A program made the translations under genes and the position numbers. From an uncultured Paraburkholderia sp. (GTDB taxonomy: Bacteria > Pseudomonadota > Gammaproteobacteria > Burkholderiales > Burkholderiaceae), in assembly GCA_940747215.1 (NCBI GenBank), contig CALNWS010000042.1, forward strand, positions 1-41,232: a stretch of 41,232 bases of DNA, in the 5' to 3' direction. The stretch's first letter is position 1; every line of letters begins with the position of its first letter. The notes below the pieces were generated by a model. That model was given only the letters and a program-made list of their open reading frames with translations, did not search any database and had not been told where the DNA came from. Shown here piece after piece: positions 27,604-36,743 of the stretch.

Positions 27604-28056
27604 ATGACCCAGAGCTCCGCTTTGCCCTTTACGCTCGACGAACAACTCTGCTTCGCGCTTTATTCCACGTCGCTTGCGATGACGAAAGCGTACAAGCCGT
27701 TGCTCGATAAACTCGGCCTCACGTACCCGCAATACCTGACTATGCTGGTGCTGTGGGAAGGTGACGACGTCACCGTCAAGGACATGGCCACACGTCTGAA
27801 TCTCGATTCGGCCACCGTCACGCCGCTGCTCAAGCGCCTAGAGGCGCAAGGGTTGCTCGAGCGCGCACGCGGTGTCGACGACGAACGGCTCGTCTATATC
27901 CGCCTCACCAAAACGGGCGCCGCGCTCAAGCGTCAGGCGCGCGAAGTGCCCGCGGAAATCTTCTGCGCAACGCAGCAAACGCCTGAATTCCTGCTGCGTT
28001 TGCGCGACGATCTCACGCAACTGCGCACCACGCTGAACGACTACATGGACCAGTAA
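27604..28056 (+). CDS. ohrR: MarR-family organic peroxide sensor OhrR
   Basis: A 150-residue MarR-type winged-helix repressor. The N-terminal [11 protein letters not shown] places a cysteine at the redox-sensing position of OhrR; a second cysteine (EIFCATQQ) lies near residue 122. The DNA-binding part reads [20 protein letters not shown], followed by the wing [14 protein letters not shown]. OhrR releases DNA when its cysteine is oxidised by organic peroxide. Upstream of ohr on the same strand, with matching operator-like sites before both genes. Intact. Confidence 0.92.
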   Translation: MTQSSALPFTLDEQLCFALYSTSLAMTKAYKPLLDKLGLTYPQYLTMLVLWEGDDVTVKDMATRLNLDSATVTPLLKRLEAQGLLERARGVDDERLVYIRLTKTGAALKRQAREVPAEIFCATQQTPEFLLRLRDDLTQLRTTLNDYMDQ

Positions 28057-28107
28057 GGGGAACAGCGCTGCAAAACGCGCTATCGGCCGCACCTAAAAAT
28101 TCATTTT

Positions 28108-28126
28108 CACACAAATCATTTGTGTG
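28108..28126. promoter_or_regulatory. Operator (probable OhrR site) upstream of ohr
   Basis: Perfect palindrome CACACAAATCATTTGTGTG, 8-bp arms around TCA, about 100 bases before the ohr start codon. Shares TGATTTGTGTG (reverse strand) with the site before ohrR. Confidence 0.75.
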
Positions 28127-28223
28127 TTATCTTACTCACATGCCGCTCGATTGCGGATAAGCAAGCGAATCCTCCGAAGCAGCAACATGCAGATCCTGAT
28201 AACCCAGATAAAGGAGCAGCACC

Positions 28224-28553
28224 ATGAACATTCTCTACAAGGCAAGCGCAACGAGCACCGGTGGCCGTGACGGTCGTGCAGTTTCGTCGGACAACGCATT
28301 AGACGTGAAGCTGGCAGCGCCGCGCGAACTGGGTGGCAACGGTACAGCGGGCACGAACCCGGAACAGCTTTTTGCTGCCGGTTACTCGACCTGTTTCCTG
28401 AGTGCAATGAAGTTCGTGGCAGGTCAACGCAAGCAAACGCTGCCGGGCCTCGCGCCTGAAGCAGCGAAGGAACTCGTCGACGCGGCGCACCAAGTTTGCC
28501 CGTACTCGAACGCAACGCGCAACAACGTTGATGTGCGTTTGCACGTTGCTTAA
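28224..28553 (+). CDS. ohr: Organic hydroperoxide resistance protein Ohr, internally shortened
   Basis: Ohr is a dimeric thiol peroxidase for organic hydroperoxides, about 140 residues in the family. Here 109 residues are encoded. The start ([20 protein letters not shown]), the peroxidatic Cys in [17 protein letters not shown], the Glu in TNPEQLF, and the resolving Cys in [18 protein letters not shown] are all present. RKQTLP joins directly to [15 protein letters not shown], so about 30 residues that normally form central strands (around EKGGFALDIELRVSLPG) are missing in frame, junction near 28436-28450, flanked by LP/LPG in the family. The catalytic residues survive, but the dimer core is probably damaged. 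Start preceded by AAGGAGCAGC. May be a pseudogene in disguise. Confidence 0.85.
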   Translation: MNILYKASATSTGGRDGRAVSSDNALDVKLAAPRELGGNGTAGTNPEQLFAAGYSTCFLSAMKFVAGQRKQTLPGLAPEAAKELVDAAHQVCPYSNATRNNVDVRLHVA

Positions 28554-28634
28554 GTCCTCGCGATCAACGCTGCAGAATGCAAAGCTGACACGCGGCCAAG
28601 CCAACGCTACACGGCATAAACCGTGTCGCCATGA

Positions 28635-28673
28635 ACAACGCCCGCGCCCTGCTGCTGCAGGCGCGGGCGTTGT
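28635..28673. terminator. Strong hairpin after ohr
   Basis: A 14-bp perfect stem (28635-28648 with 28660-28673) of mostly G and C, without a T run. It stands in the 287-base gap between ohr and phrB, which shows no gene, and may end ohr transcription. Confidence 0.5.
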
Positions 28674-28840
28674 GCTATCCAGCCAAGCGCGGCACGCAAT
28701 ATGCAACCTCACGCAACAAAGCCGCGAACCGGTCGATCATATGCAACTCTTGTGTTCAACCCATGTGAATTGAGGCCTGTAAAGCGGAGCGCGTATCGGC
28801 AATAATCTGCACGCGACCATCACCTCTACCGACGAAGCCA

Positions 28841-30346
28841 ATGACGAGCCCCCGAATACTGAACGACACTTTCGACACCGGTCTGGTCTGGTTTCGCCGC
28901 GACCTGCGCGACACGGACAACGCCGCGCTCTACTACGCGCTGAAGCATTGCGAGCGCGTCTGGTGCGTGTTCGTGTTCGACACGACGATCCTGCATCCGC
29001 TCATCGAGACGTGGGCCGAGCGCAACCCCGACACGCAACCGCAGGATCGCCGCATCGAACTCATTCTCGCGGCGCTCGGCGAACTCGATGAGGCGCTGCG
29101 GGCGAAAGGCGGCGGTCTGATCGTGCTGTATGGCGATCCATCCGACCTCGTTCCGAAGCTCGCGCATGAACTAGACGTGAACGCTGTCTTCGCCAATCAC
29201 GACTACGAGCCGGTTGCGCTCGAACGCGATGAAACGGTGAGCGATGTGCTCAAGGACGAAGGCCGCCAGTTGCTGACGTTCAAGGATCAGGTGATTTTCG
29301 AGCGCAGCGAAGTGCTGACGGGTCAGCGCAAACTGTTCACGGTGTTTACACCGTACAAGAACGCATGGCTCAAGCAACTCACGGCGTTCGATCTGAAGCC
29401 CTACCCCGTCGAAAAATATGCGAAGCATCTGGCACCGCCGCCGCACAAAATGGATCGGCATTTGCCGAAGCTCGGGCAGCTCGGCTTTGCGCCCAGCAAT
29501 CTCGCGGAACTGAAAATGCCCGTGGGCATGAGCGGCGCGCAGCATCTGCTCGACGACTTCATGACGCGTATCGACAGTTACGCCGACCGGCGCGATTTTC
29601 ATTTTCCCACCGCCAAGGGTCCCAGCTATCTGTCGATGCATTTGCGCTTCGGCACGGTGTCGATCCGCACGCTAGTGCGCATGGCACATGAGATGTCACT
29701 GCAGCCGGACGGACAGGGTTCGTCGACGTGGCTTTCGGAACTGATCTGGCGAGACTTCTACTTCATGATCCTGTCGCATCATCCGAAACTCGCGAGCGGC
29801 GCGTCGTTCAAGGAAGAGTACGACCGGCTGCGCTGGGAACACGGCAAAGACGCCGACGAAGCGTTCGCCGCTTGGTGCGACGGCCGCACCGGCTACCCGC
29901 TCGTGGACGCCGCCATGCTGCAGCTCAACACGACGGGCTACATGCACAACCGTCTGCGGATGATCACGGCGAGTTTTCTGTCGAAGGATTTGGGCGTGGA
30001 CTGGCGGCGCGGTGAGCGCTATTTCGCCGACCTGCTGAACGACTTCGACTTTTCGGCGAACAATGGCGGCTGGCAGTGGGCGTCATCCACGGGATGCGAT
30101 GCGCAGCCGTACTTCCGGATTTTCAATCCGGTCACGCAGTCGGAGAAGTTCGATCCTGAGGGGCGCTTCGTCAAACGCTATCTGCCGCAGCTCGAGAAAG
30201 TGCCAGCCAAGTGGATTCACGCGCCGTGGCTCGCGGGCGCGGATCGATTGAAGGAGTTCGGCTTGGTGCTGGGTAAAGATTATCTGGAGCCGATCGTCGA
30301 TCACGCGGAAGCCCGGGCGCGCACCCTTGCGCGCTTTGGAAAGTAA
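28841..30346 (+). CDS. phrB: Deoxyribodipyrimidine photolyase
   Basis: Light-driven repair of cyclobutane pyrimidine dimers. The 501 residues have the N-terminal antenna domain (TGLVWFRRDLRDTDNAALYY) and the FAD-binding catalytic domain: SSTWLSELIWRDFYFMIL (about 290), the NTTGYMHNRLRMITASFLSK helix, and the flavin-site block DWRRGERYFADLLNDFDFSA / NNGGWQWASSTGCDAQPYFR with the conserved Trp and Asn. Normal length, intact. Retention is notable if the organism lives inside a host, since the enzyme needs light. Confidence 0.95.
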   Translation: MTSPRILNDTFDTGLVWFRRDLRDTDNAALYYALKHCERVWCVFVFDTTILHPLIETWAERNPDTQPQDRRIELILAALGELDEALRAKGGGLIVLYGDPSDLVPKLAHELDVNAVFANHDYEPVALERDETVSDVLKDEGRQLLTFKDQVIFERSEVLTGQRKLFTVFTPYKNAWLKQLTAFDLKPYPVEKYAKHLAPPPHKMDRHLPKLGQLGFAPSNLAELKMPVGMSGAQHLLDDFMTRIDSYADRRDFHFPTAKGPSYLSMHLRFGTVSIRTLVRMAHEMSLQPDGQGSSTWLSELIWRDFYFMILSHHPKLASGASFKEEYDRLRWEHGKDADEAFAAWCDGRTGYPLVDAAMLQLNTTGYMHNRLRMITASFLSKDLGVDWRRGERYFADLLNDFDFSANNGGWQWASSTGCDAQPYFRIFNPVTQSEKFDPEGRFVKRYLPQLEKVPAKWIHAPWLAGADRLKEFGLVLGKDYLEPIVDHAEARARTLARFGK

Positions 30347-30398
30347 GTAAGCGCCTGCTCACATGAAAACGCTGACCACGTCTGAAGGAAACGCCAAT

Positions 30399-30866
30399 AT
30401 GCGCCGCTGACCGTCACTCGTAGTCTTTCTTGCTTCTGACGATGGCGGCGGCGTTTGTCGCAAGCCGTTTTTTGCCGGACGCGTGGTACGTCGCGCTGCA
30501 TAAGCCCGCGTTCAATCCGCCGGATTGGGTTTTTTCCCCGGCGTGGACGGTGCTCTACATGCTGATGACGATTACCGCGTGTCGCGTGTGGAAACAAACG
30601 CGACGGCCTCAGTGCGCCGATCATCCTGTGGGGCGTTCAGCTGCTGTTCAACGCAGCGTGGATGGTGGCTATTTTCGGCCTGCATCCGACCGACAGAGGC
30701 GCTGGCCGACATCGTGATACTGCTGTTGCTGATCGTGATACTGACAGTCGCCTTCTGGCGGCGCGATCGTTGGGCGGGCGGCATGCTGGTACCCTATGTT
30801 ATGGCGTGGGTGGCGTTCGCCGCGGTGTTGAATCACGCGTTGTGGCAATTGAATCTGGCTGGCTAG
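30399..30866 (+). pseudogene. Broken TspO/MBR family protein
   Basis: TspO is a five-helix membrane protein that binds porphyrins. ATG 30399 follows AAGGAA but its fourth codon is TGA (expected Trp in MRRWPSL). The frame shifts near 30435 to LTMAAAFVASRFLPDAWYVA and HKPAFNPPDWVFSPAWTVLY, again near 30598 to GLSAPIILWGVQLLFNAAWM, and near 30695 (an extra A) to EALADIVILLLLIVILTVAF and the natural end NHALWQLNLAG. One nonsense codon and three shifts. Confidence 0.87.
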
Positions 30867-30998
30867 ACTGGCTCGACGATGACTCGATTTCACTGACTCG
30901 ACGTCATGGAGCGCAATAGCGTTAGCTTGGGCTCCTCACCCGAACACCGGCGTCTCACAACCCGCCGATGCTTTGATACACAACTTGCTACGAAAAAC

Positions 30999-31175
30999 TT
31001 AGTGCTGGCTCATCCACGATGGACGACGAGCGATCACGTCGCGATCCAGCTTGCGCATGCGGAATTCGAGGTCGTACAGATCGGTGGCTTCTGCGAGGAA
31101 AGCGTCGGCGCGCTCTTTCGCGAGTTGGTCGGGCGATTTGGTCAGGAACAGGAAAAGGCGGCTAAGCAGATACAT
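30999..31175 (-). CDS. DUF3563 family small protein
   Basis: A 58-residue protein starting MYLLSRLFLFLTKSPDQLAK and continuing ERADAFLAEATDLYDLEFRM. A hydrophobic N-terminus is followed by a charged helix, characteristic of DUF3563, common in Burkholderia; function unknown. ATG 31175 is preferred; the frame is open 12 codons further upstream. A palindromic promoter-like element lies about 55 bases upstream. Intact. Confidence 0.85.
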   Translation of the reverse strand: MYLLSRLFLFLTKSPDQLAKERADAFLAEATDLYDLEFRMRKLDRDVIARRPSWMSQH

Positions 31176-31227
31176 GGTCAAACCTCGGAAAGTGAACGTA
31201 GGCGTTAACACCTAAAGGATAGTTCAC

Positions 31228-31247
31228 ATTATAGGGAAAACCCTATA
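31228..31247 (-). promoter_or_regulatory. Palindromic promoter element before the DUF3563 gene
   Basis: TATAGGG (31230-31236) and CCCTATA (31241-31247) form a perfect inverted repeat around AAAA. On the minus strand TATAAT (31228-31233) overlaps one arm, which fits a -10 box covered by an operator. The regulator is not known. Confidence 0.5.
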
Positions 31248-31286
31248 TACATGCCAGCGATCAAAATTCCAAGTGTTGTTCGAAAA

Positions 31287-32504
31287 TTACGAATTGCTCG
31301 CTGCGCCTTCTGCGGCGGTGCCTTCGGCGATCCGGCCTGCGTCGGGACGTCGCTGATGCTTGAAGAATTCCCAGATCATCATTGCGCTGGCATCCAGCCC
31401 TTTGGCGGAGTGAAACGGCACGGCGTCGTCGCCGCAGCTCCACGCGTGTCCGAGTCCTTGGACCCGGCACAAGCGCACCACTCGCCGGCCGCCGCGCACG
31501 AAATCACGCGTCACGACGCCGTTTTTACGGTCTTCGCGTACTTCGCCGGAGCGGCGCGCTCCTTTTTCATCGACGATGCGGTTCAGGCGGAGAAACTGCT
31601 CCGCGAGTTGATCGGCATTGACCGGCGCGACGACGTGGTCGGCGTCGCCGTGCAGCATGATCGCCGGCATGCCCGGATAGTTCGCGACGTTCTTGTGCTC
31701 ATCGACCAGTTCGGCCGGCTCGCGGCGAGCGCCGCGCCGCATCACGTCCATGGCCGTGATACCCGTGCGCGCTTCGCCGAACGCCGGACCGGAATGCAGC
31801 GCCACGGCAGCGAAATACTTCGGATAGTGCACGGCAAGCAGCGCCGACAATCCCGCGCCCGCCGAAATGCCCGCCACGTACACGCGCTCGCTGTCGAAAC
31901 TGTACTGCGCGACGAGCGCATCCACGAGCGAGACGACGGCCCGCGCCTCGCCGCCGCCCGCGTTTTCGCTCGCGTCATACCAGTGCCAGCAGCGGTGCGA
32001 ATGCGCATGCTTGGATTGCTCCGGATACACGACGGCAAAGCCATAGCGGTCCGCGAGCACGTTCATGCGCGAGCCTTCGGCGAATTCGTCGATCGACTGG
32101 GTACAAACCCCGTGCAGCATTACGACGAGCGGCATGGACTCGTGCGCGTGGCCTGCCGGCACATACAGTCCATATAGTGAAGATGATTGACGAGCCGTCC
32201 TGGCGCAGCAGGCGCCGAGTGAAACGAACGCGTCCACGAACCGGTCGTCTAGGCGGACGCGCACGGACGCACACGCGACTTGCGCACCGGGCGCGGCGCC
32301 TCACGCTTGACGGGCGCGCGCAGCCGCCGCCGGGCCTGGCCGGCCTGACTTTGGACGACGGTTTGCTGGTGGCCGGACGCGCCGGACGCGCCGGACGCGC
32401 CGGTCGTGCGGCGTGCGGCGTGCCATTTTCTGCGCGTGCTCGGTCTGAATGGCGAGCAGACGATTCAAGCCACGCAGCCAGATTTTCGACAGACCTTTTG
32501 CCAT
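31287..32504 (-). pseudogene. Broken PHB-depolymerase-family esterase
   Basis: Related to extracellular short-chain PHA depolymerases / LpqC-type esterases. ATG 32504 opens MAKGLSKIWLRGLNRLLAIQ, typical of the Burkholderia proteins, followed by an Arg/Pro-rich linker containing a 9-bp repeat. This frame ends at 32301. The next conserved piece (WTRSFHSAPAAPGRLVNHLHY) is in another frame with a TAG just before it, and near 32175 an extra two bases (TATAT) shift to the long catalytic frame (GLYVPAGHAHESMPLVVMLH...). That part keeps the nucleophile GISAGAG, acid HGDADHVV and histidine GLGHAWSCGD, but has an extra Val in HGVCTQ. The catalytic domain alone (31287-32264) could be translated from an internal start; a whole protein cannot. 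Confidence 0.82.
32374..32400. repeat. Three tandem 9-bp repeats
   Basis: CGGACGCGC is repeated three times in the linker region of the esterase pseudogene, giving repeated Arg-Val-Arg on the minus strand. A short low-complexity expansion. Confidence 0.8.
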
Positions 32505-32882
32505 CGGCGGATAACCTCGCAAAAAGGGACGGGTTCCGTTCGAATCTCGAATCGAACGAAACTTTGTTGTGCAATGCACAATAACATCAATCCTCATGCG
32601 ATGCTGGACGCCGCGTTGCACTACCGGCGCCTTTATTCCGGCCGGCGAACCTTGCCGTCGAACGGTCGTCAAACCATGTTCAGCCTTTTCTACAGTTTGT
32701 TCGGCAGCCAACGCTCAGCGGCAAAAAGCGTGGCGGCGGCCGGACCCGGCCAACGGCCCACGTCTATACTTATAGCTTATAGCTAATTTATCAACGTGCG
32801 GGGCTACGCGGCGTCAGCGATTTGGGCCATTCGCGCGTTATACGTCATAGCCACCCCCCTCATTTCATATCGCGCTTTCGCC

Positions 32883-33584
32883 ATGCCCGATTTGCCTATT
32901 CACCTGTGGTATTCGATCACAAGCCTCGGCAGCGTCGGCATGACACTGCCGCTCGCGTTTGCCATCGCGCTGTGGCTGGCGGTCGGCTACAACTGGCGGC
33001 TGGCAGCGGCGTGGCTCGGGCTGCTTGGCGCGGCGATCGTCGTCGTGACGGGTACGAAGCTGGCGTTTCTCGGCTGGGGCGTCGGCGTGCGCGAACTGGA
33101 CTTCACCGGCGTGAGCGGTCACTCCATGTTGTCGACGGCCGTCTATCCCGTCGTGCTGTTCCTCATACTGTTGCCGGCGCAGCCGCGTATTAGTCTGATC
33201 GGCGTACTGGCCGGACTGGCGGCGAGCGTCGCCGTGGGTTTGTCGCGCGTCGTGCTGAGCGCACATTCGCCGTCCGAGGCCATTACCGGCTGCCTTGTCG
33301 GCGCGCTCACGGCCATCGCCTTCGTGCGGATCGCATGGAATGTCGAGCGCGGCCGTCTGTCGGCGCTGCCGGTCGCGGTCAGCATGCTGGTGCTCGCAGT
33401 GCTCATGCACGGCGTGCACGTTCCCACGCAACGCTGGGTCACGCATATCGCGCTGAAGGTCTCCGGCCACGACCATCCGTTCATTCGCGCGAAGTGGAAA
33501 GCGGTGCGCGAAGTGCGGCCCGACAAGGCGCCGCTGTCGCAAACGCTCAACTCGCTTGCCCCGGTGAATTCGTCCAACGCGTGA
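32883..33584 (+). CDS. PAP2-family membrane phosphatase
   Basis: Integral membrane protein with several hydrophobic segments and PAP2 phosphatase signatures: KLAFLGWGVGVRELDFTGVS, then GHSMLSTAVYPVVLFLI, and SRVVLSAHSPSEAITGCLVG with the catalytic His. Substrate unknown, probably a lipid or undecaprenyl phosphate. The ATG at 32883 (MPDLPIHLWYS) gives 233 residues; the frame is open from GTG 32796, which would add 29. Ends in a hydrophilic tail. Intact. Confidence 0.8.
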   Translation: MPDLPIHLWYSITSLGSVGMTLPLAFAIALWLAVGYNWRLAAAWLGLLGAAIVVVTGTKLAFLGWGVGVRELDFTGVSGHSMLSTAVYPVVLFLILLPAQPRISLIGVLAGLAASVAVGLSRVVLSAHSPSEAITGCLVGALTAIAFVRIAWNVERGRLSALPVAVSMLVLAVLMHGVHVPTQRWVTHIALKVSGHDHPFIRAKWKAVREVRPDKAPLSQTLNSLAPVNSSNA

Positions 33585-33762
33585 AGGTGCACCTGAGCGC
33601 GCGCGTGGATCCGTTTCCCGCATCGCTGTGTCCGTCACCTTCCGAACTTCACGCCGCCACATGCGGGCGTCGGAATAATCGTCATGGCTTACCGCTATAA
33701 CCTTTCATATATTACGATAGCGTTTTAACCGCCGCTCCGGTTCGTACCGGACACTCGCCTTC

Positions 33763-34520
33763 GTGACCTTGTCCCGACATTTTGTGAAACACGCGCTGTG
33801 CGTTGCCGGTGCCGTCTCTGTTGTCGTCTGCGCCAATGCTCGCGCCAACGAGCTCGTCGTCTCGGCCGCCGCCAGCCTGACCAATGAATGCGTTCAAGGC
33901 CGTCAGCGAGGGCACCAAGGTGCTGCTGAGCTTCGGCGCGTCCAACGTGCTCATGCAGCAGATCGTAAAGGGCGCGCCCGCCGACGTGTTCGCGTCCGCG
34001 GATCAGAAAGCGATGGACAAGGCCGCCGCCGAAAAAGTGATCGTGCCGGCCACGCGCAAAGACTTCGCCGCCAACTCGCTCGTGCTAATCGTACCGACCG
34101 ACAGCCACTTAGCGCCCGCCGCGCTGAAAGACCTCGAAGCCGCGAGCGTGAAGCGCTTGGCGTACGGCGATCCGGCGTCGGTGCCGGCGGCCGCTACACG
34201 CAAGGCGCGTTGCAGAGCGCGGGTGTGTGGGACGCGGTGAGCGCGAAGGCCGTGCTCGCATCCAACGTGCGGCAATTTCTCGACTACGTGTCGCGCGGCG
34301 AAGTGGACGCCGGCTTCGTGTCGTGTTCAGCACGAATGCCGCCGTCATGCCGGACAAGGTAAAAGTGGCGATGAACGTGCCGACGCAAACGCCGATTACC
34401 TATCCGATCGCGCAAGTGGAAGGCAGCCACCACGCCGCCGCGCAGGCGTTCATGAACTATGTGTTGTCGCTGGCCGGCTAGGCGGTGCTCGCGAAGTACG
34501 GCTTCAAACCCGCGCACTGA
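33763..34520 (+). pseudogene. modA: Broken molybdate-binding protein ModA
   Basis: Periplasmic substrate-binding protein of the molybdate ABC transporter. GTG 33763 opens a signal peptide (FVKHALCVAGAVSVVVCANARA) and NELVVSAAASLTN, then a shift near 33883 to AFKAVSEGTKVLLSFGASNV and KDFAANSLVLIVPTD. A further shift near 34190 leads to RYTQGALQSAGVWDAVSAKA, another near 34320 to FSTNAAVMPDKVKVAMNVPT, and a TAG at about 34480 interrupts SLAGxAVLAKYGFKPAH. Three shifts and one nonsense codon. Confidence 0.9.
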
Positions 34521-34524
34521 CGAC

Positions 34525-35160
34525 ATGGAACACGCCTAGATTCCGCTACTGCTGTCGCTCAAAGTGGCGGCTGGGTGACCGCGCTGAACTTGGTGTTCGG
34601 CGTTGCGGCCGGCGTCGGCCTCGCGCGCTGGCGCTCGGGCGCGCGACGTGATCGATTCGATGCTGATGCTGCCGCTCGTTCTGCCGCCCACCGTGCTCGG
34701 CTATTACCTGCTCGTACTGCTCGGGCGGCGCGGTGTGATCGGCGGCTGGCTCGACCGTTTCGACATTCAACTGGTGTTCACGTGGCAAGGCGCGGTGATC
34801 GCGTCGACGGTCGTGGCATTTCCGCTGGTGCTGAAGTCGGCGCGCGCCGCGCGCACGCTCGGCGTGAGCGAAGCCTCGATCTTCTTTCGCGTGACGCTGC
34901 CGCTCGCCGCGCGCGGCATTCTCGCGGGTGGCCTGCTCGCTTTCGCGCGAGCGCTCGGCGAATTCGGCACCACCCTGATGATCGCGGGCAACCTGCCGGG
35001 CCGCACCCAGACGCTGTCCGTCGCGGTCTACGTCGCTGTGCAGGCCGGCGACGACAGCACCGCCAATTTCCTCGTGCTCGTCACGTCCGTGAAGTGCGTC
35101 GTGATCCTGCTGCTCGCCGGACGCCTCGTGCCGCAGCACGCGCTTCTGCCATCCCGCTGA
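34525..35160 (+). pseudogene. modB: Broken molybdate permease ModB
   Basis: Inner-membrane component. ATG 34525 gives MEHA then TAG (expected Trp), LLLSLKVA, a shift near 34575 to VTALNLVFGVAAGVGLARWR, another near 34643 to RDVIDSMLMLPLVLPPTVLG, then a long intact stretch with the cytoplasmic EAA-like loop LGVSEASIFFRVTLPLAARG and LGEFGTTLMIAGNLPGRTQT. KSARAA joins directly to RTLGVSEA: about 12 residues (normally FE...LENAA) are deleted in frame. Confidence 0.9.
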
Positions 35161-35161
35161 T

Positions 35162-35863
35162 ATGCCGCTCGCCGTCGACATCCGCAAAACCTTCGCAATC
35201 GCCGAGCGTCGTTTCACGCTCGACGTCGCCTTCACGGCCAACACCCAGCGGCTCGTTCTGTTCGGACCGTCCGGCGCGGGCAAGAGTCTGACGCTGCCAA
35301 GCGATCGCCGGACTATTGCGTCCCGACGAAGGCCACATCACGCTGCACGGCAATGCGCTCTTCGATAGCACACGCGGCATTGACCTGAAGCCGCAGGCAC
35401 GTCACATCGCGTATCTGTTTCAGGACTACGCGCTGTTTCCGCATCTGAACGTGTGGCAGAACATCGGCTTCGGTTTGACGCGCGGCTGGCTCAATCCAAG
35501 CGCGCGCCACTCGCATGCGCAGGTCGATTGCTGGCTCGACGCGCTCGAATTGCGAGCAGTGGCGGGCAATCATCCGGCGCAGCTTTCCGGCGGACAGAAA
35601 CAGCGCGTGGCGCTCGCGCGGGCGCTGGTCGGCACAGCCGCAACTGCTGCTCGACGAACCGTTTTCAGCACTGGATAGCGCGTTGCGTCAGCGCATGCGG
35701 AACGAACTGTCCGAGTTGCAGATGCGCCATCGATATTCCGATGGTATTGATCACGCACGATCCCGACGACGTCGCCGCATTCGGCGATTAGGTCGTGCAG
35801 GTGCGCGACGGCTGCGTGCGCGAAAACCAAGCGTTCACCGGCTACGCGCGCAGCGAGCCCTGA
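35162..35863 (+). pseudogene. modC: Broken molybdate ATPase ModC
   Basis: ATPase of the molybdate transporter. Walker A FGPSGAGKSLTL is followed by a shift near 35297 to AIAGLLRPDEGHITLHGN..., Q-loop LFQDYALFPHL, signature LSGGQKQRVALARAL, a shift near 35635 to the Walker B LLLDEPFSALDSALRQRMRN, another near 35740 to VLITHDPDDVAAFGD, then TAG at about 35791 before VVQVRDGC and the natural end. Immediately follows modB. Confidence 0.9.
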
Positions 35864-35908
35864 ACGGCTGGATCACACACGTCGCGGCGAACAAGCCGTG
35901 CAAGCCGC

Positions 35909-36743
35909 TCAATCCTTCACATCCAGAATCACGCTCGACGCCTTGAACGCCGCCACGGCGCTCACGCTTTCCACGAGACCGAGCGTATCCACGCTTTCGT
36001 TCGTCACGACTACGGTAATCACGGCACCGCCGTCCAGCACGAGCGACACCTCGGCATTCACCGCGCCGCGCTTCACGCTCTGCACGATGCCGCGCAATTG
36101 ATTGCGCGCGGAGAGTTTCGGCGGCGCGCCGTTTTCTCCGTCGATGAGCAGCACCACCCACGAAGCCTTGATCAGCGCAAACGTCGCCACGCCCACGGCT
36201 AGCGCCAACGTTTCGGTGCTTTCGTGTGTGAGCACGGCGGTAATCGCGTGGCCGCTCGGCAGCGCCAGCGACACTTCGTCGTTCACCGTGCCGCGCGTGA
36301 TGGCCGAAACCGTGCCGTAAAGCTGATTGCGCGCGCTCGTTTTTCACGCCGATGCGGCCGATCAGATCCCACTCCGTCGCAAAGCCTTCGATCGCCGCGC
36401 CCGCCCGTTCGAGAAAACGCCGATGCTCGCGCTCCACCGCGCGGAACGTCTTGATCAGACGCACGGCGCGCGGCGTGAGCGTCGTGCCGCCGCCCTTGCC
36501 GCCGGTCATGCGCACAACGAGCGGCTCGCCGGCGAGATTGTTCATCGTATCGACGGCGTCCCATGCGCCCTTGTAGCTGATGCCGACCGCCTTCGCCGCG
36601 CTCGTGATCGAACCAGTTTCGCCGATCGCCGCGAGCAGCGCAATGCGCGACGTGCCGCCGAGCGTCTGTGCGCCGGCCTGAAACCAGACTGAGCCGCCGA
36701 GTTCGAGCGGTTCGTGGAAAGGATCGGTGTGGTCGGTGGTCAT
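35909..36743 (-). pseudogene. modE: Broken molybdate-responsive regulator ModE
   Basis: ModE represses molybdate uptake when molybdate is bound. ATG 36743 (MTTDHTDPFHEPLELGG) leads into the winged helix (SRIALLAAIGETGSITSAAK, SYKGAWDAVDTMNN, TGGKGGGTTLTPRAVRLI). A single frameshift near 36335 (after IGRIGVK) puts the two C-terminal TOBE/Mop domains (NDEVSLALPSGHAITAVLTH and NAEVSLVLDGGAVITVVVTN) in another frame, ending SSVILDVKD at 35909. Convergent with modC. Only one lesion, so it is the least damaged of the mod genes. Confidence 0.88.

Noticed and set aside
32374..32400. CRISPR-like array in the 9-bp repeats
   Set aside because: Units are 9 bases, directly adjacent, without spacers, inside a coding remnant. 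No CRISPR array or cas gene was seen anywhere in the window.
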